From Dermatophilus congolensis (lineage in GTDB: Bacteria > Actinomycetota > Actinomycetes > Actinomycetales > Dermatophilaceae): a stretch of 64,000 bases of DNA. The notes under the pieces are model-generated. The model was not told the origin of the DNA. It worked only from the letters and a program-made list of their open reading frames with translations, and ran no database searches. The stretch is taken from NCBI RefSeq assembly GCF_900187045.1, contig NZ_LT906453.1, positions 186,001 to 250,000 of the forward strand. Direction: 5' to 3'. The position numbers and the translations under genes were made by a program. Positions 54,932 through 64,000 of the stretch are shown in pieces (position 1 is the first letter of the stretch; each line of letters starts with the position of its first letter).

Positions 54932-55255
54932 GCAGACCTCCTCGTCATGCCAAGCCCCCCCACCACCACACTGTGACGGGCGTCTGATCAAGGCTTGCTC
55001 GTTGCGCCACGCTACTCGCCATCAGGCCTCGTGAGGCCCTTTTAGCCCCAGGCGCGCCCGAGGTTGCTAGCAAAGAGGCATCCCTGTGCCTTGGAGCCAC
55101 CAATTAAGAAAAAACATCACTGCCGCCAAAGCTGGTAAATAAACTCAAATTTAAACTGAATTCGTTGCCGCACAGAAAGATTCGACCAATACAGCGGAGA
55201 CCAATCTCGCAGGCCGCTCCATCAAAGCCCCCAGCGACCCCCACCAGGAGACCCC
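54932..55255. promoter_or_regulatory. Divergent promoter region, aldehyde and alcohol dehydrogenase genes
   Basis: The 324-base gap contains an AT-rich stretch (about 55105-55165, including AATTAAGAAAAAA and AAATTTAAACTGAATTC) that is the best promoter candidate. A small GGCCTC-GT-GAGGCC hairpin followed by CTTTT stands near 55025-55042. No gene is supported. Confidence 0.4.
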
Positions 55256-56347
55256 ATGACGACCACCGCACCAGCATCCACCCACCGTGACACCACCGCA
55301 GAACACGGCAGATCCATGCTCGCCGAACGGTTCAACGCCAACACCGGCAACATCACCATCGAAGAACTACCCATCCCCACACCCGGACCTGGCCAAGTGC
55401 GCATCAAAGTTGCCTACTGCGGCATCTGCCACTCCGACCTATCCCTCATCAACGGCAACTTCCCCGTCCGCACCCCCATCATCACCCAAGGCCACGAAGT
55501 CAGCGGATATATCGACGCTCTCGGCCCCGGCGTCACCGGCTGGTCAATCGGCGACCCCGTCATCCCCTCCGCAGGCAGAGCCTGTCTCACCTGCCGCAAA
55601 TGCCGCCGCGGCAACTTCCCGGACTGCCTGGCCGTACAGCTGATGGCATTCGACTTCGACGGCGGATGGGCCGAATACGTCGTCGTCAACGCTGTGGGCC
55701 TTACCCGCGTGCCAGAAGGTGTCCCCATGGATCAGGCCGCCATCCTCGCCGACGCCGTCTCCACGCCTTTCGCCGCTGTCATGCGAAGCGGCCAAGTACA
55801 CCTCGGCAACGCCGTCGGCATCTGGGGACTTGGCGGAGTCGGCACCCACCTACTACAACTGGCCAAACTCGCCGGAGGCATCCCCATCATCGCAGTTGAC
55901 CTCGATGAAGCCACCCTCGCGCGTGCCCGCCGCCTCGGCGCCGACTACACCTTCCGCGCAGATGACCCGCACCTCATCGACAAAATCGAAGATGCCACCC
56001 ACGGTCGCATGATCGACGTGGCCTTCGACGCCGTCGGCATCACCGCAACCTGCACCCAAGCCGCCAAAGCACTCGACACAGGCGGGAAACTCGTCGTCGT
56101 GGGGTTAAGCGGACAGGACCTCAACCTCGGCACCATCACCAACTTCGCCCTGGGACGCAAACAGGTCATTGGGCACCTGGGCTACAAAGTGCAAGACATC
56201 GCCATGCTCGCCGAAATGCTTCGACACAAACGCCTCGACTTGTCCGAATCCATCTCTGCAGTCGTACCGCTGACCGAAGTACAACGCGGCATAGACATGC
56301 TCGAAAGCCGTGAAGGAAACCCTATCCGCATCCTCGTTCAACCCTGA
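55256..56347 (+). CDS. Zinc-dependent alcohol dehydrogenase
   Basis: The 363-residue MDR enzyme oxidises primary or secondary alcohols with NAD(P)+. The catalytic zinc site is CGICHSD plus GHEVSG, and the structural zinc site is CLTCRKCRRGNFPDC (four Cys). The Rossmann motif is GIWGLGGVGTHLLQLA. AGGAGA precedes the ATG. The neighbouring divergent aldehyde dehydrogenase suggests linked substrates, but no more can be said. Codons are strongly C-ending, unlike genes at the left end of the window. Confidence 0.92.
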   Translation: MTTTAPASTHRDTTAEHGRSMLAERFNANTGNITIEELPIPTPGPGQVRIKVAYCGICHSDLSLINGNFPVRTPIITQGHEVSGYIDALGPGVTGWSIGDPVIPSAGRACLTCRKCRRGNFPDCLAVQLMAFDFDGGWAEYVVVNAVGLTRVPEGVPMDQAAILADAVSTPFAAVMRSGQVHLGNAVGIWGLGGVGTHLLQLAKLAGGIPIIAVDLDEATLARARRLGADYTFRADDPHLIDKIEDATHGRMIDVAFDAVGITATCTQAAKALDTGGKLVVVGLSGQDLNLGTITNFALGRKQVIGHLGYKVQDIAMLAEMLRHKRLDLSESISAVVPLTEVQRGIDMLESREGNPIRILVQP

Positions 56348-56492
56348 CGGGGCGTACCTGCACTCGCGCGTCAGCACTCAACGCTTTGACACACCGGCAG
56401 ACACCGAGTGCAAGCCCCTCACCCGCTGTTCTTACTTCCATAGCCCAACGGTCAAAGAGCATGCCCGGCCAGAAGAACTCTCGCCGGGCAGA

Positions 56493-57536
56493 ATGACGCT
56501 CGTGATCGTGAACCAGGCCTACTACCGCGGAGGACACAAAGTCGACTGCGAAGACCCCAGCACCGAACTGCGCCGACTACGAACCCGAACCGCCACACCA
56601 ATCGACAAGCCCGAAGAAACCTTCGACGACACCACTGAAGAACACGGCAATAACGAGTTCGTATGGATCGGGCTGAAAGACCCGACAGTCGAAGAGTTCT
56701 CCGCAATCTCCCAAGAACTCGGCCTGCACCCGCTGGCCATCGAAGACGCACTCACCGCCGGAGAACGACCCAAGATTGATGTCTTCGACGACGCCACAGT
56801 CTTGGTATTACGGACCCTGCGATACATCGATGCCACCAGCGATGTAGAAACTGGCCAGCTGATTCTGTTCATCGGCAAAGACTTTGTTCTGACGGTGCGT
56901 TACGGGGAAGTAAATGAACTCATCGGTGTACGAACAGCGCTGGAACGTCTACCTCAGCGGATGTCTCTAGGCCCCATGGCTGTAGTACACGGCGTGCTTG
57001 ACCGAGTGGTGGACAACTACATGACAATTGATACAGAGCTGGCCGAAGACGTTAATAACGTTGAAGAACTCGTGTTTTCTTCCGATGGGCGAGCCGACGT
57101 CACTGACATTTACCGCCTCAAACGCGAAGTACTGGAATACAAACGCGCCAGTAGCCCGCTAGTAATGCCACTACATCGACTTATCCGAGGCTCAACTGGG
57201 ATCATACTCCCCCCGCGGTTACAGCCGTTTTTTAAAGACGTCGAAGATCACCTGCTGCAAGTAACCGAACAGGTCGACGGTTACGACAGTCAGCTATCAG
57301 ACCTATTGTCTGCACATTTATCGCAAGTCTCTCTGCAACAAAACGAAGACCAACGCAAGATCTCAGCATGGGCAGCAATAGCAGTGCTCCCCACCCTGAT
57401 TTCAAGTATCTACGGCATGAATTACGACAACATGCCCGAACTTCACTGGCAGTACGGCTATTACGTAACACTCGCAGCGATCGCATCTACCTGCATAGTT
57501 CTGTTCATCATGTTCAAACGATCCGGCTGGCTATAA
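56493..57536 (+). CDS. corA: CorA-family magnesium/cobalt transporter
   Basis: The 347-residue protein has a large N-terminal cytoplasmic domain (about 1-280, helical) and two C-terminal transmembrane helices. The selectivity motif YGMNYDNMPEL is at the end of the first helix. CorA forms pentamers that admit Mg2+. The start at ATG 56493 is chosen by the family N-terminus; an open frame extends back to 56310 and overlaps the alcohol dehydrogenase gene. A CsoR-like palindrome follows the stop immediately. Confidence 0.9.
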   Translation: MTLVIVNQAYYRGGHKVDCEDPSTELRRLRTRTATPIDKPEETFDDTTEEHGNNEFVWIGLKDPTVEEFSAISQELGLHPLAIEDALTAGERPKIDVFDDATVLVLRTLRYIDATSDVETGQLILFIGKDFVLTVRYGEVNELIGVRTALERLPQRMSLGPMAVVHGVLDRVVDNYMTIDTELAEDVNNVEELVFSSDGRADVTDIYRLKREVLEYKRASSPLVMPLHRLIRGSTGIILPPRLQPFFKDVEDHLLQVTEQVDGYDSQLSDLLSAHLSQVSLQQNEDQRKISAWAAIAVLPTLISSIYGMNYDNMPELHWQYGYYVTLAAIASTCIVLFIMFKRSGWL

Positions 57537-57538
57537 AC

Positions 57539-57560
57539 CTAATACCCCCGGGGGAATTAG
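57539..57560. promoter_or_regulatory. 22-base palindrome CTAATACCCCC/GGGGGAATTAG
   Basis: All but one base pair of this palindrome are self-complementary. It starts two bases after the corA stop and 239 bases before katE. It shares the ATACCCC...GGGG core of the copper operator at 2366. A hairpin with no loop is an unlikely terminator, so a protein-binding site is favoured. Confidence 0.45.
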
Positions 57561-57798
57561 ACCAACCATCTCCGCCTATAGCCCCCATCAGAGATGCGGG
57601 AGTGTAGTAGCACAGCTAAGAAGTCACCATTTTCTGTAAAGAAACTTTCCTATTTTTTACAGAACACCACGACGTCTTCCTCATGCCGGAAATAAGCGCA
57701 TGTTTCACCGCGACAAAAGCCATCAAAGAAGGCATCGTGATGGCCAAGAGCATCGTTCGAAACCCGGGCGAAGCATCTCCCCCGCGGAAAGGAACATC

Positions 57799-59985
57799 AT
57801 GTTCGACGACAACGCGCCCACAAAAAAACCCCGCAAAAACTCTGCACCCACCGTAGAAGAACCAACAACCCCAGTTGCTCCCCCAGCTCCCAACCCCGAC
57901 CAAAACGCCCCCGAAACAGTCACCGCAACCGGCACCCCCACTGGCGCCGATACCACCGCACGCGCCCAATCAGGCTCATACCTGACCACCCAGACCGGCG
58001 CCCGCCTACGCGACACCGACCACAGCCTCAAAGCCGGCCCCCACGGCCCTCTCCTGGTCCAAGACCAACACTTCCGCGAAAAAATCAGCCACTTCGACCA
58101 CGAACGCATTCCTGAGCGAGCGGTCCACGCCCGCGGCGCAGCCGCCCACGGCATCTTCGAGTCTTACGGCACGGCTGAGAAGATCACGACGGCGAAATTC
58201 CTGGCCACAGATGCGAAAACTCCCGTATTCGTCAGATTCTCCACAGTGCTTGGCTCCCGCGGATCAGCAGACTCTGTCCGCGACACCCGCGGATTCGCAA
58301 CGAAGTTCTACACCGAAGAGGGAAATTTCGACCTCGTCGGCAACAACATGCCCATCTTCTTCATCCAAGACGCAATTAAATTCCCCGACCTCATCCACGC
58401 AGGAAAACCACACCCAGACCGAGAAATCCCCCAAGCACAAAGCGCACACGACACGTTCTGGGACTTCGTCTCCCTGCACACCGAAGCACAAGCCCACACC
58501 ATCTGGAACATGAGCGACCGTGGCATCCCACTGTCGTACCGCACGATGGAAGGCTTCGGTATCCACACCTTCCGGCTCACCAACGCAGAAGGCAAAACCT
58601 GCCTAGTCAAATGGCACTGGAAACCCACTGCTGGCGTCCACTCACAACTGTGGGAAGAAGCCCAACTCACCCAAGGTAACGACCCTGACTTTCACCGCCG
58701 CGACCTCGCCGATGCAATCGAAGCAGGCGCATTCCCGCAGTGGGAGCTCGGTGTACAAGTGATGCCCGACACCGAAGAGGAAATGTTCGAAGGCATCGAC
58801 CTGCTGGATCCAACAAAGTTCATTCCCGAAGAGCTATGCCCCATCCAGCCACTAGGGAAAATGACCCTCAACGCCAACCCCACGAACTACTTCGCCGAAA
58901 CCGAACAAGTCATGTTCAACCCCGGCCACCTCGTTCCTGGAATCGACGTAACCAACGACCCACTGCTGCAAGGTCGTCTCTTCAGCTATCAAGACACCCA
59001 GCTCACCCGGCTCGGTGGCCCCAACTTCACCCAGATACCGATCAACCGACCGCACTGCCCCGTCAACGACATGCTGCGCGATGGGTTCCACCAACACGGC
59101 GTCCACACTGGACAAGCCCCCTACCGCCCCAACTCCATTGACGCAGGAAATCCCGCCCACACCCCCGAGGCAGAACACCCCTTCATCGAAGTACCCACCA
59201 GTGTCCACGGACCCAAAGTACGTGAGCTGTCGGCCTCTTTCGATGACCACTTCACCCAAGCTCGCCTGTTCTACCGGAGCCTGACACCCATCGAACAGCA
59301 ACACCTCACCCAGGCATACACATTCGAGCTCAGCAAATGCTTCGAAACACCTATTCGCGAACGTCAGCTAGCTCATCTAGCCCTCATCGATACAGGACTA
59401 GCCGAACACGTCGCCGCCGGACTAGGCATGGACGTGCCTGACCCCACAAAAGCCGACGTCAAAGACATGAAGCCCAGCCCGGCACTACGGCAGATCAACG
59501 AAAAGAGTTACCCGGTCACAGGCCGCAAAATCGGCATCGTCGCAGATGATGACGCCGACCTAACCGCAGTCAAAGAAGCGGTCCACGCAGTACACGAAAG
59601 CGGAATGACGCCATTTGTCCTGGCTGGCCACGGCGGCACCCTCGGTAAAGACATCACCGTGGACCGCGCTCTACTGGCCACCCGATCAATCGAGTTCGAC
59701 GCTGTACTGCTGGTGTCCAGCATCCCTCCCGCGCAACCTCAGACCAGTCCAGAAAAAACGAACCTAACCACCGACCCGAAACTGAGTCTGCTGTTGGAAG
59801 AGATGTACCGCCATTGCAAGGCAGTGGCCTATCTGCCCAGCGGTGAAGCAGCTCTTACCGCAGCTGACATCGACACCTCTTCACCAGGGATCGTGGCCAG
59901 TAACAACGCTGCCGAAGCCATCACCGAACTAGCTGGCCTGCTCGCTCAACACCGCGTCTGGGAACGATTCCCCGCTCAGGCCTAA
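57799..59985 (+). CDS. katE: Monofunctional catalase, large-subunit (HPII) type
   Basis: The 728-residue heme catalase breaks hydrogen peroxide down to water and oxygen in the cytosol. The distal site is in [13 protein letters not shown], the [16 protein letters not shown] block is typical, and the heme-ligand Tyr lies in [18 protein letters not shown]. The C-terminal ~150 residues form the flavodoxin/GATase1-like domain of HPII enzymes ([13 protein letters not shown]). The first ~75 residues are a disordered Pro/Thr-rich extension. GGAAAGGA lies before ATG 57799, so an in-frame start at 57700 is rejected. Confidence 0.95.
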   Translation: MFDDNAPTKKPRKNSAPTVEEPTTPVAPPAPNPDQNAPETVTATGTPTGADTTARAQSGSYLTTQTGARLRDTDHSLKAGPHGPLLVQDQHFREKISHFDHERIPERAVHARGAAAHGIFESYGTAEKITTAKFLATDAKTPVFVRFSTVLGSRGSADSVRDTRGFATKFYTEEGNFDLVGNNMPIFFIQDAIKFPDLIHAGKPHPDREIPQAQSAHDTFWDFVSLHTEAQAHTIWNMSDRGIPLSYRTMEGFGIHTFRLTNAEGKTCLVKWHWKPTAGVHSQLWEEAQLTQGNDPDFHRRDLADAIEAGAFPQWELGVQVMPDTEEEMFEGIDLLDPTKFIPEELCPIQPLGKMTLNANPTNYFAETEQVMFNPGHLVPGIDVTNDPLLQGRLFSYQDTQLTRLGGPNFTQIPINRPHCPVNDMLRDGFHQHGVHTGQAPYRPNSIDAGNPAHTPEAEHPFIEVPTSVHGPKVRELSASFDDHFTQARLFYRSLTPIEQQHLTQAYTFELSKCFETPIRERQLAHLALIDTGLAEHVAAGLGMDVPDPTKADVKDMKPSPALRQINEKSYPVTGRKIGIVADDDADLTAVKEAVHAVHESGMTPFVLAGHGGTLGKDITVDRALLATRSIEFDAVLLVSSIPPAQPQTSPEKTNLTTDPKLSLLLEEMYRHCKAVAYLPSGEAALTAADIDTSSPGIVASNNAAEAITELAGLLAQHRVWERFPAQA

Positions 59986-60046
59986 AAGGCGAAGAGCCAA
60001 CCGGTTCATCTTTTACACGTTCACCCTCACAAGCAGCACATTCACG

Positions 60047-60089
60047 ACGGTCGGTGTCATGGCGGATATCTCGCCACGACACCGACCGT
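60047..60089 (+). terminator. Terminator after katE
   Basis: Arms 60047-60064 and 60072-60089 pair over 18 positions with one mismatch around a 7-base loop. It lies 62 bases after the katE stop. Confidence 0.75.
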
Positions 60090-60250
60090 TCTATGAAAAA
60101 AATCGTTAGAGCTTATGAACAGTCACGTATGTGACCGTTAACACAGCTATACCCGTTCCCGGTACTCTGGAAGACGGTGTGCCGGGAAGTCTGGTCGGCA
60201 AGGACCCCCGCAACCTGGCGGTGGCCTTCAAAAACGAACGGAGCTGCTCT

Positions 60251-61522
60251 GTGCCCGAAACCCCCGCCGCGCCTGCGAGCGCCCTTACCCGCATCCGCGA
60301 TTGGGTCACCCGAGACACTAGCGCTGGCATTCTCCTTATCGTTGCCGCAGCACTAGCACTCATATGGGCTAACAGCCCACTGCGCAGCAGCTATCACTCT
60401 CTGGCCGAGTTCACCATTGGTCCTGAGTCGCTGCATCTGAACCTTTCCCTGGCCGCGTGGGCTGCCGATGGCTTACTGGCCATCTTCTTTTTCACTGTGG
60501 GGCTAGAGCTCAAACAGGAATTCGTCACAGGCTCACTGCGCTCCCCCGCTCAAGCTGCACTTCCCATGCTCGCTGCCGTTGGTGGCATGGTTGTGCCAGC
60601 TGTGCTGTTCTTCCTCGCTGTCACCAACCTGGGGCAACCAGCTGCAGCCGGCGGCTGGGCCATCCCCACAGCTACCGACATCGCATTTGCTGTCGGAGTG
60701 CTTGCCCTGTTTGGTCGCGGTTTGCCATCCGGGCTGCGTCTATTCCTGCTCACACTCGCCGTGGTTGATGACCTGCTAGCCATCATCGTTATCGCGTTGT
60801 TCTACACCGCAGAAATTCACGCGATGTGGCTGGCCGTTGCCGCACTGGCGATCATCGCATTCGCTCTAGTTGTGCGTTCTCGCCGTCCGCAATGGTGGTT
60901 GATGATCCCCTTCGCTGTGATCGCGTGGGCCTCAATGCACGCTTCAGGTATTCACGCGACCATCGCTGGCGTTCTTCTCGGTTTCATGGTTCCGGCGTTG
61001 CGAGTACACGGTGAACACCACGCCCGTACTCACCACTACAACGCAATACTGAACCCCTTCGCCAACGGTTTGATCCTGCCGATCTTCGCGTTCTTCTCCG
61101 CTGGCGTGCCCCTCGTCGAAGGAGGCGGCCCCGGCGCAGTGCTTGGACAGCCCGTCGTCATCGGCGTAGCCGCCGGTCTAGTCATCGGGAAGTTCATCGG
61201 CGTGTTGGGAACCACCTGGATCTTCACAGCCTTCACCCCCCTGGCTTTGCCCAGCGGTCTAGCTATGCGGCACATGATCCCCGTCGGCTTCCTCACCGGC
61301 ATCGGATTCACCGTCTCCTTGCTCATCGCCGAACTGTCCTTCCCTGCTGGAACGCCACTGGCCGACGGTGCCCGCATCGCTGTGCTCCTTGGCACCCTCG
61401 CCGCTGCCGTACTAGCAGGGATATCCCTACGCATCATGGCCCGAGCAATGCACGCCAAAGCTCCTGCCGAAGGCACCCCAGAAATCAACCGCGTCACTGA
61501 CGACCCCGACAACGAAGACTGA
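60251..61522 (+). CDS. nhaA: Na+/H+ antiporter NhaA
   Basis: The 423-residue antiporter has the NhaA fold with about 12 helices. The FFFTVGLELKQEF block, PTATDIAFAVGVLALFG and LAVVDDLLAIIVIALFY (the paired Asp ion-binding site) are diagnostic. It expels Na+ in exchange for protons. I chose GTG 60251, with GGAG 7 bases upstream and the family start soon after; GTG 60131 would add 40 residues. A rho-independent terminator follows at 61551. Confidence 0.92.
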   Translation: MPETPAAPASALTRIRDWVTRDTSAGILLIVAAALALIWANSPLRSSYHSLAEFTIGPESLHLNLSLAAWAADGLLAIFFFTVGLELKQEFVTGSLRSPAQAALPMLAAVGGMVVPAVLFFLAVTNLGQPAAAGGWAIPTATDIAFAVGVLALFGRGLPSGLRLFLLTLAVVDDLLAIIVIALFYTAEIHAMWLAVAALAIIAFALVVRSRRPQWWLMIPFAVIAWASMHASGIHATIAGVLLGFMVPALRVHGEHHARTHHYNAILNPFANGLILPIFAFFSAGVPLVEGGGPGAVLGQPVVIGVAAGLVIGKFIGVLGTTWIFTAFTPLALPSGLAMRHMIPVGFLTGIGFTVSLLIAELSFPAGTPLADGARIAVLLGTLAAAVLAGISLRIMARAMHAKAPAEGTPEINRVTDDPDNED

Positions 61523-61550
61523 CCCACCACGCCCCTCTAGCACTGCCCCG

Positions 61551-61585
61551 GTCTTGCCCGCGTAACAACGCGGGCAGGACTTTTT
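61551..61585 (+). terminator. Rho-independent terminator after nhaA
   Basis: GTCTTGCCCGCG (61551-61562) and CGCGGGCAGGAC (61569-61580) form a 12-base stem with one G-T pair and a 6-base loop, then TTTTT. Confidence 0.9.
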
Positions 61586-61611
61586 CACTCATCCCACCAA
61601 CGCAAGCCTGG

Positions 61612-62073
61612 CTACCCCCAAGGATTACGCGGCGGCACCACCTGCGCTGGCTTCATCCGTCTCCACGGACGCTGCAATACAAATGACCTCCCCGAGACCT
61701 CCTGGGGAACAATCACCACCACGTGTGCCTTCTCCCCAGCGAACCACGGACGCAACGGCAAATCCTCCACCTCACGGGCCTCACGCTCACCCAGCTCACG
61801 AGCCCGCCCACGCACCATCACACTCCAGGCGCGCTCCTCCCCCACCTCATCAACCTCAAAAACCACATCACCGGCACACGCTCCCATCAACTTGCCCCCA
61901 GCCGCAGTACGAAACAACAACCTCCCCTCATCAACCCCTAACCGCTGTGCCACATAGTTCACCGGCACCACCTCCACCCGCCCCTGACGGGAATACCCCA
62001 ACCGGCCAAACTCAACTGAAGCCAACAAATCCCAACACTGCGCATCCGTGAGACATACCGAGGAATCACTCAC
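61612..62073 (-). CDS. Pyridoxamine 5'-phosphate oxidase-like (FMN-binding split barrel) protein
   Basis: The 153-residue protein fits the small PNPOx-like split-barrel group common in actinobacteria. SVEFGRLGYSRQGRVEVVPVNYV is the typical start of the barrel. Some members bind FMN, heme or F420; this cannot be decided here. GGAGG precedes GTG 62073. It lies between nhaA (convergent) and a HAD gene on the same strand, 68 bases apart. Confidence 0.8.
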   Translation of the reverse strand: MSDSSVCLTDAQCWDLLASVEFGRLGYSRQGRVEVVPVNYVAQRLGVDEGRLLFRTAAGGKLMGACAGDVVFEVDEVGEERAWSVMVRGRARELGEREAREVEDLPLRPWFAGEKAHVVVIVPQEVSGRSFVLQRPWRRMKPAQVVPPRNPWG

Positions 62074-62141
62074 CGCTAAACCTCCACACACGCAACACCA
62101 CCGATGCCCCACCCTAAAACGCCCCTACCCCAATACAAGCG

Positions 62142-62999
62142 TCACCGCACCAGCGACTCCAACACCTCAGCCACCCCATCGGCATCATGAGCACCCACCG
62201 TCGTGTGCGCCAACGCCCGCACACTTGGATGCGCATTCGCTACCGCGAACGAGCGCCCAGCCCACTCCAACATCGGTAAATCATTCGGCATATCCCCGAA
62301 CGCCCACACCTGCTCAGGCGAAATCCCCTCCTGCGCGCACCACTGCGCCAACGTAGAAGCCTTCGTCACCCCTGCAGGCCCAATCTCAGCCAACCCCAAC
62401 GCACCCGAAAACGCCACCTGCGCACGAGAGCCCACCAACCGTGCAATCTGGCCGATCACCTCCTCACACGCCCCAGGGCGCTCCAACACAGCCGCCCTCA
62501 CCAACAACTTGCCCACCACCCCATCCACCTCATCAATCGGACCCACCTGCTCATACACACACAACCCATCCCCCGCGCTGACAGCCAACGCATCACCCGA
62601 AGCCAGCTCAGCAAACACCTCATCCACATACGCACCCGTCGTGCGCTCAGCAGCAAAACCCGCCCGCGGCAACAATGACCGCAATTCAGAAGCCAACTGC
62701 ACCACCAACGCACAATCAATACCGCGCGACCACAACATCTGCCGATCCGCGACCTGATACACAAACGCACCATTAGCGCAGATCACCACCCCGTGCCCAT
62801 CAACTGCCTCCTCCAACGGCACCAACCACCGAGGAGGACGAGCAGTCACAAACACCGTGCGTATCCCCGCCTCCCACACCCCCTGCAACGCCCTTTTTGT
62901 ACGCACAGACACCCGACCCCGCTCATCCAGCAAGGTGCCATCCAAATCTGTTGCAATCAAAGAGGGCCGAGCAGCCCCCGCGCCCAAAGAAACCACCAC
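62142..62999 (-). CDS. HAD-superfamily phosphatase, Cof type
   Basis: The 285-residue protein has HAD motif I IATDLDGTLLDERG near residue 15, motif II VTARPPRW, and motif IV GDMPNDLPML. The GVTKASTLAQWC block is the motif III Lys region. Cap class IIB is inferred from length and layout. It is a second paralogous family member in the window (compare 6857-7717), but only the motifs are shared. The likely role is dephosphorylation of small phosphorylated metabolites. Confidence 0.9.
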   Translation of the reverse strand: MVVSLGAGAARPSLIATDLDGTLLDERGRVSVRTKRALQGVWEAGIRTVFVTARPPRWLVPLEEAVDGHGVVICANGAFVYQVADRQMLWSRGIDCALVVQLASELRSLLPRAGFAAERTTGAYVDEVFAELASGDALAVSAGDGLCVYEQVGPIDEVDGVVGKLLVRAAVLERPGACEEVIGQIARLVGSRAQVAFSGALGLAEIGPAGVTKASTLAQWCAQEGISPEQVWAFGDMPNDLPMLEWAGRSFAVANAHPSVRALAHTTVGAHDADGVAEVLESLVR

Positions 63000-63129
63000 A
63001 CAACCACCCTAGGCGCTCACCCTGACCATACGCAGACCCAACCGCACTGACGCGGCACCTAACCGCCACACACCCAACAGCCCACATGCCACACTCAAGA
63101 CAACCCCACCCACCGTGACAGGAGCACCT

Positions 63130-63948
63130 ATGCCCAGCCGCCTCGACCTGACCGCCGCGCTTGCCGAACTGCCCGTCAACTCGGCTGCGGCCGCGGTCAT
63201 CGGCCCCGAAGGCATCATCAACATCAGCGACACCGGCGAACGCTACAACTGGGCTTCCGTCACCAAAATCGTTTCCGCCTGCACCATCCTCGACGCCTGC
63301 ATGGAAGGACTCGTATCCCTCAACGACCCTCTCGGCCCTGAAGGCTCCACCCTCGGTCATCTCCTGGCACACACCTCGGGATACACCTTCGACTCCACCA
63401 AAACCATCGCCAAACCCGGCATCCACCGCGTCTACTCCAACATCAACACCGATGTTGCCGCCCAGCACCTCGCCGAGGTCACCGGCACCAGCTTCACCGA
63501 ACACGTCCACGACCGCGTCTTGGACCTTCTGGACATGGACGGCGCCCGCCTCGAAGGACCAGCCTCCCGCGGCATGACCAGCACTATCAGTGACCTGGCC
63601 ACACTCGCCGCCGAACTACTGACCCCCAAGCTCCTCCTACCCGAAGTCGTGCGACTAGCCTCCACCCCCACCTACCCCGAACTGGACGGAGTACTCCCCG
63701 GATTCGGTCGGCAACGCCCCAACCTGTGGGGATACGGCTGCGAAATCCGCGGCCACAAAACCCCCCACTGGACAGCACCAGGCAACTCCCCAAGCACCTT
63801 CGGACACTTCGGCATGTCCGGCAGCTTCTGCTGGATCGACCCCGATGCCCAACTCGGATGTGTTTTCCTCTGCGACCGTGACTTTGGCACCTGGGCCAGC
63901 GACTCCTGGCCCTCTTTCTCACAAAAAGTTCTCGACGCCTACGCCTAA
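63130..63948 (+). CDS. Beta-lactamase-fold serine hydrolase (class C-related)
   Basis: The 272-residue protein has the class C serine-hydrolase motifs SVTK (S-x-x-K, nucleophile Ser), YSN (Y-x-N) and GHFG near the C-terminus in place of KTG. It has no signal peptide, so it is probably a cytosolic esterase or peptidase-like enzyme and not a resistance lactamase. The ATG at 63130 has AGGAGC just upstream. A terminator follows immediately. Confidence 0.85.
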   Translation: MPSRLDLTAALAELPVNSAAAAVIGPEGIINISDTGERYNWASVTKIVSACTILDACMEGLVSLNDPLGPEGSTLGHLLAHTSGYTFDSTKTIAKPGIHRVYSNINTDVAAQHLAEVTGTSFTEHVHDRVLDLLDMDGARLEGPASRGMTSTISDLATLAAELLTPKLLLPEVVRLASTPTYPELDGVLPGFGRQRPNLWGYGCEIRGHKTPHWTAPGNSPSTFGHFGMSGSFCWIDPDAQLGCVFLCDRDFGTWASDSWPSFSQKVLDAYA

Positions 63949-63955
63949 CCCCATC

Positions 63956-63992
63956 CTGGTGTGCCTACCGCTACCAGCAGTAGGCACACCAG
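63956..63992 (+). terminator. Terminator at the right end of the window
   Basis: CTGGTGTGCCTAC (63956-63968) and GTAGGCACACCAG (63980-63992) form a perfect 13-base stem with an 11-base loop just after the hydrolase stop. Confidence 0.8.
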
Positions 63993-64000
63993 ACAATTCC

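Noticed and set aside
44000-56000. dif site for XerC/XerD near the skew switch
   Set aside because: No sequence with two 11-base arms resembling known actinobacterial dif sites was found by eye.
63130-63948. Beta-lactam resistance gene
   Set aside because: It lacks a signal peptide and a KTG motif; the fold alone does not indicate resistance.

Overview
The window reads as a chromosomal segment of a high-GC actinobacterium. The evidence is many GTG starts, an actinobacterial gene set (DUF4282, DUF5926, a NodS-like methyltransferase, a catalase-type KatE with a C-terminal domain, DUF1541 lipoproteins) and GC-ending or GT-ending codons. Three traits narrow it down. There is a complete selenocysteine system serving a UGA-containing formate dehydrogenase. 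There is a methyl-accepting chemotaxis protein, so the organism is probably motile. There is a secreted phospholipase D of the Corynebacterium pseudotuberculosis / Arcanobacterium / sicariid-spider toxin type. Together these would fit a member of the Dermatophilaceae such as Dermatophilus or Austwickia, but that name is inference and was not tested.

Layout. 0-10 kb: a DUF4282 membrane protein, purB, a copper module (copZ-copA behind a CsoR-type operator), an rRNA methyltransferase, a HAD phosphatase, a NUDIX hydrolase and the amino-acid exporter pair azlCD. 10-15.6 kb (minus strand): serS, fdhD, selB, selA and the selenocysteine tRNA. 15.8-23.5 kb: a chemotaxis receptor, a pseudouridine synthase, a glyoxalase-like protein, and an ABC-2 transporter / two-component cassette whose ATPase gene is broken. 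23.5-30.8 kb: an ABC exporter, an NnrS-like protein, an ATP-dependent DNA ligase, selD, a small membrane protein and a DsbA-like thioredoxin. 31-36.5 kb (minus): the formate dehydrogenase operon fdhA(Sec)-fdhB-nrfD. 36.7-44.6 kb: a diacylglycerol kinase-like protein, a small AT-rich membrane gene, DUF5926, a large RND transporter with an unusual Pro/Gly repeat insert, a 3-hydroxyisobutyryl-CoA hydrolase and a methyltransferase. 45-51 kb: the phospholipase D toxin, a small Cys/His protein, a Na+/H+-antiporter-like carrier, a VTT-domain protein and a tail-to-tail histidine kinase/response regulator pair. 51.6-64 kb: lipoproteins, aldehyde and alcohol dehydrogenases, corA, katE, nhaA, a flavin-fold oxidase-like protein, a HAD phosphatase and a beta-lactamase-fold protein.

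How the genes work together. SerRS charges tRNA-Sec with serine, SelD makes selenophosphate, SelA converts Ser-tRNA to Sec-tRNA, and SelB delivers it to the UGA at codon 190 of fdhA, where a SECIS-like hairpin with a GGUCU loop follows the codon. FdhD delivers sulfur to the molybdenum cofactor of the same enzyme. All of these parts lie within about 26 kb.

Most notable signals: the recoded fdhA and its hairpin; the toxin-type phospholipase D in an AT-richer setting behind a strong terminator; three transport or repair genes within 9 kb that each carry a lesion or substitution in a key site (ABC ATPase stop plus frameshift, Walker A Gly to Ser, ligase KxDG to KxNG); the heptad-repeat insert in the RND pump; two CsoR-like palindromes; and a switch of base skew near 45-52 kb that may mark the replication terminus. 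I did not find CRISPR arrays, insertion sequences, prophage genes or rRNA genes. No system that I could call wholly new was evident.
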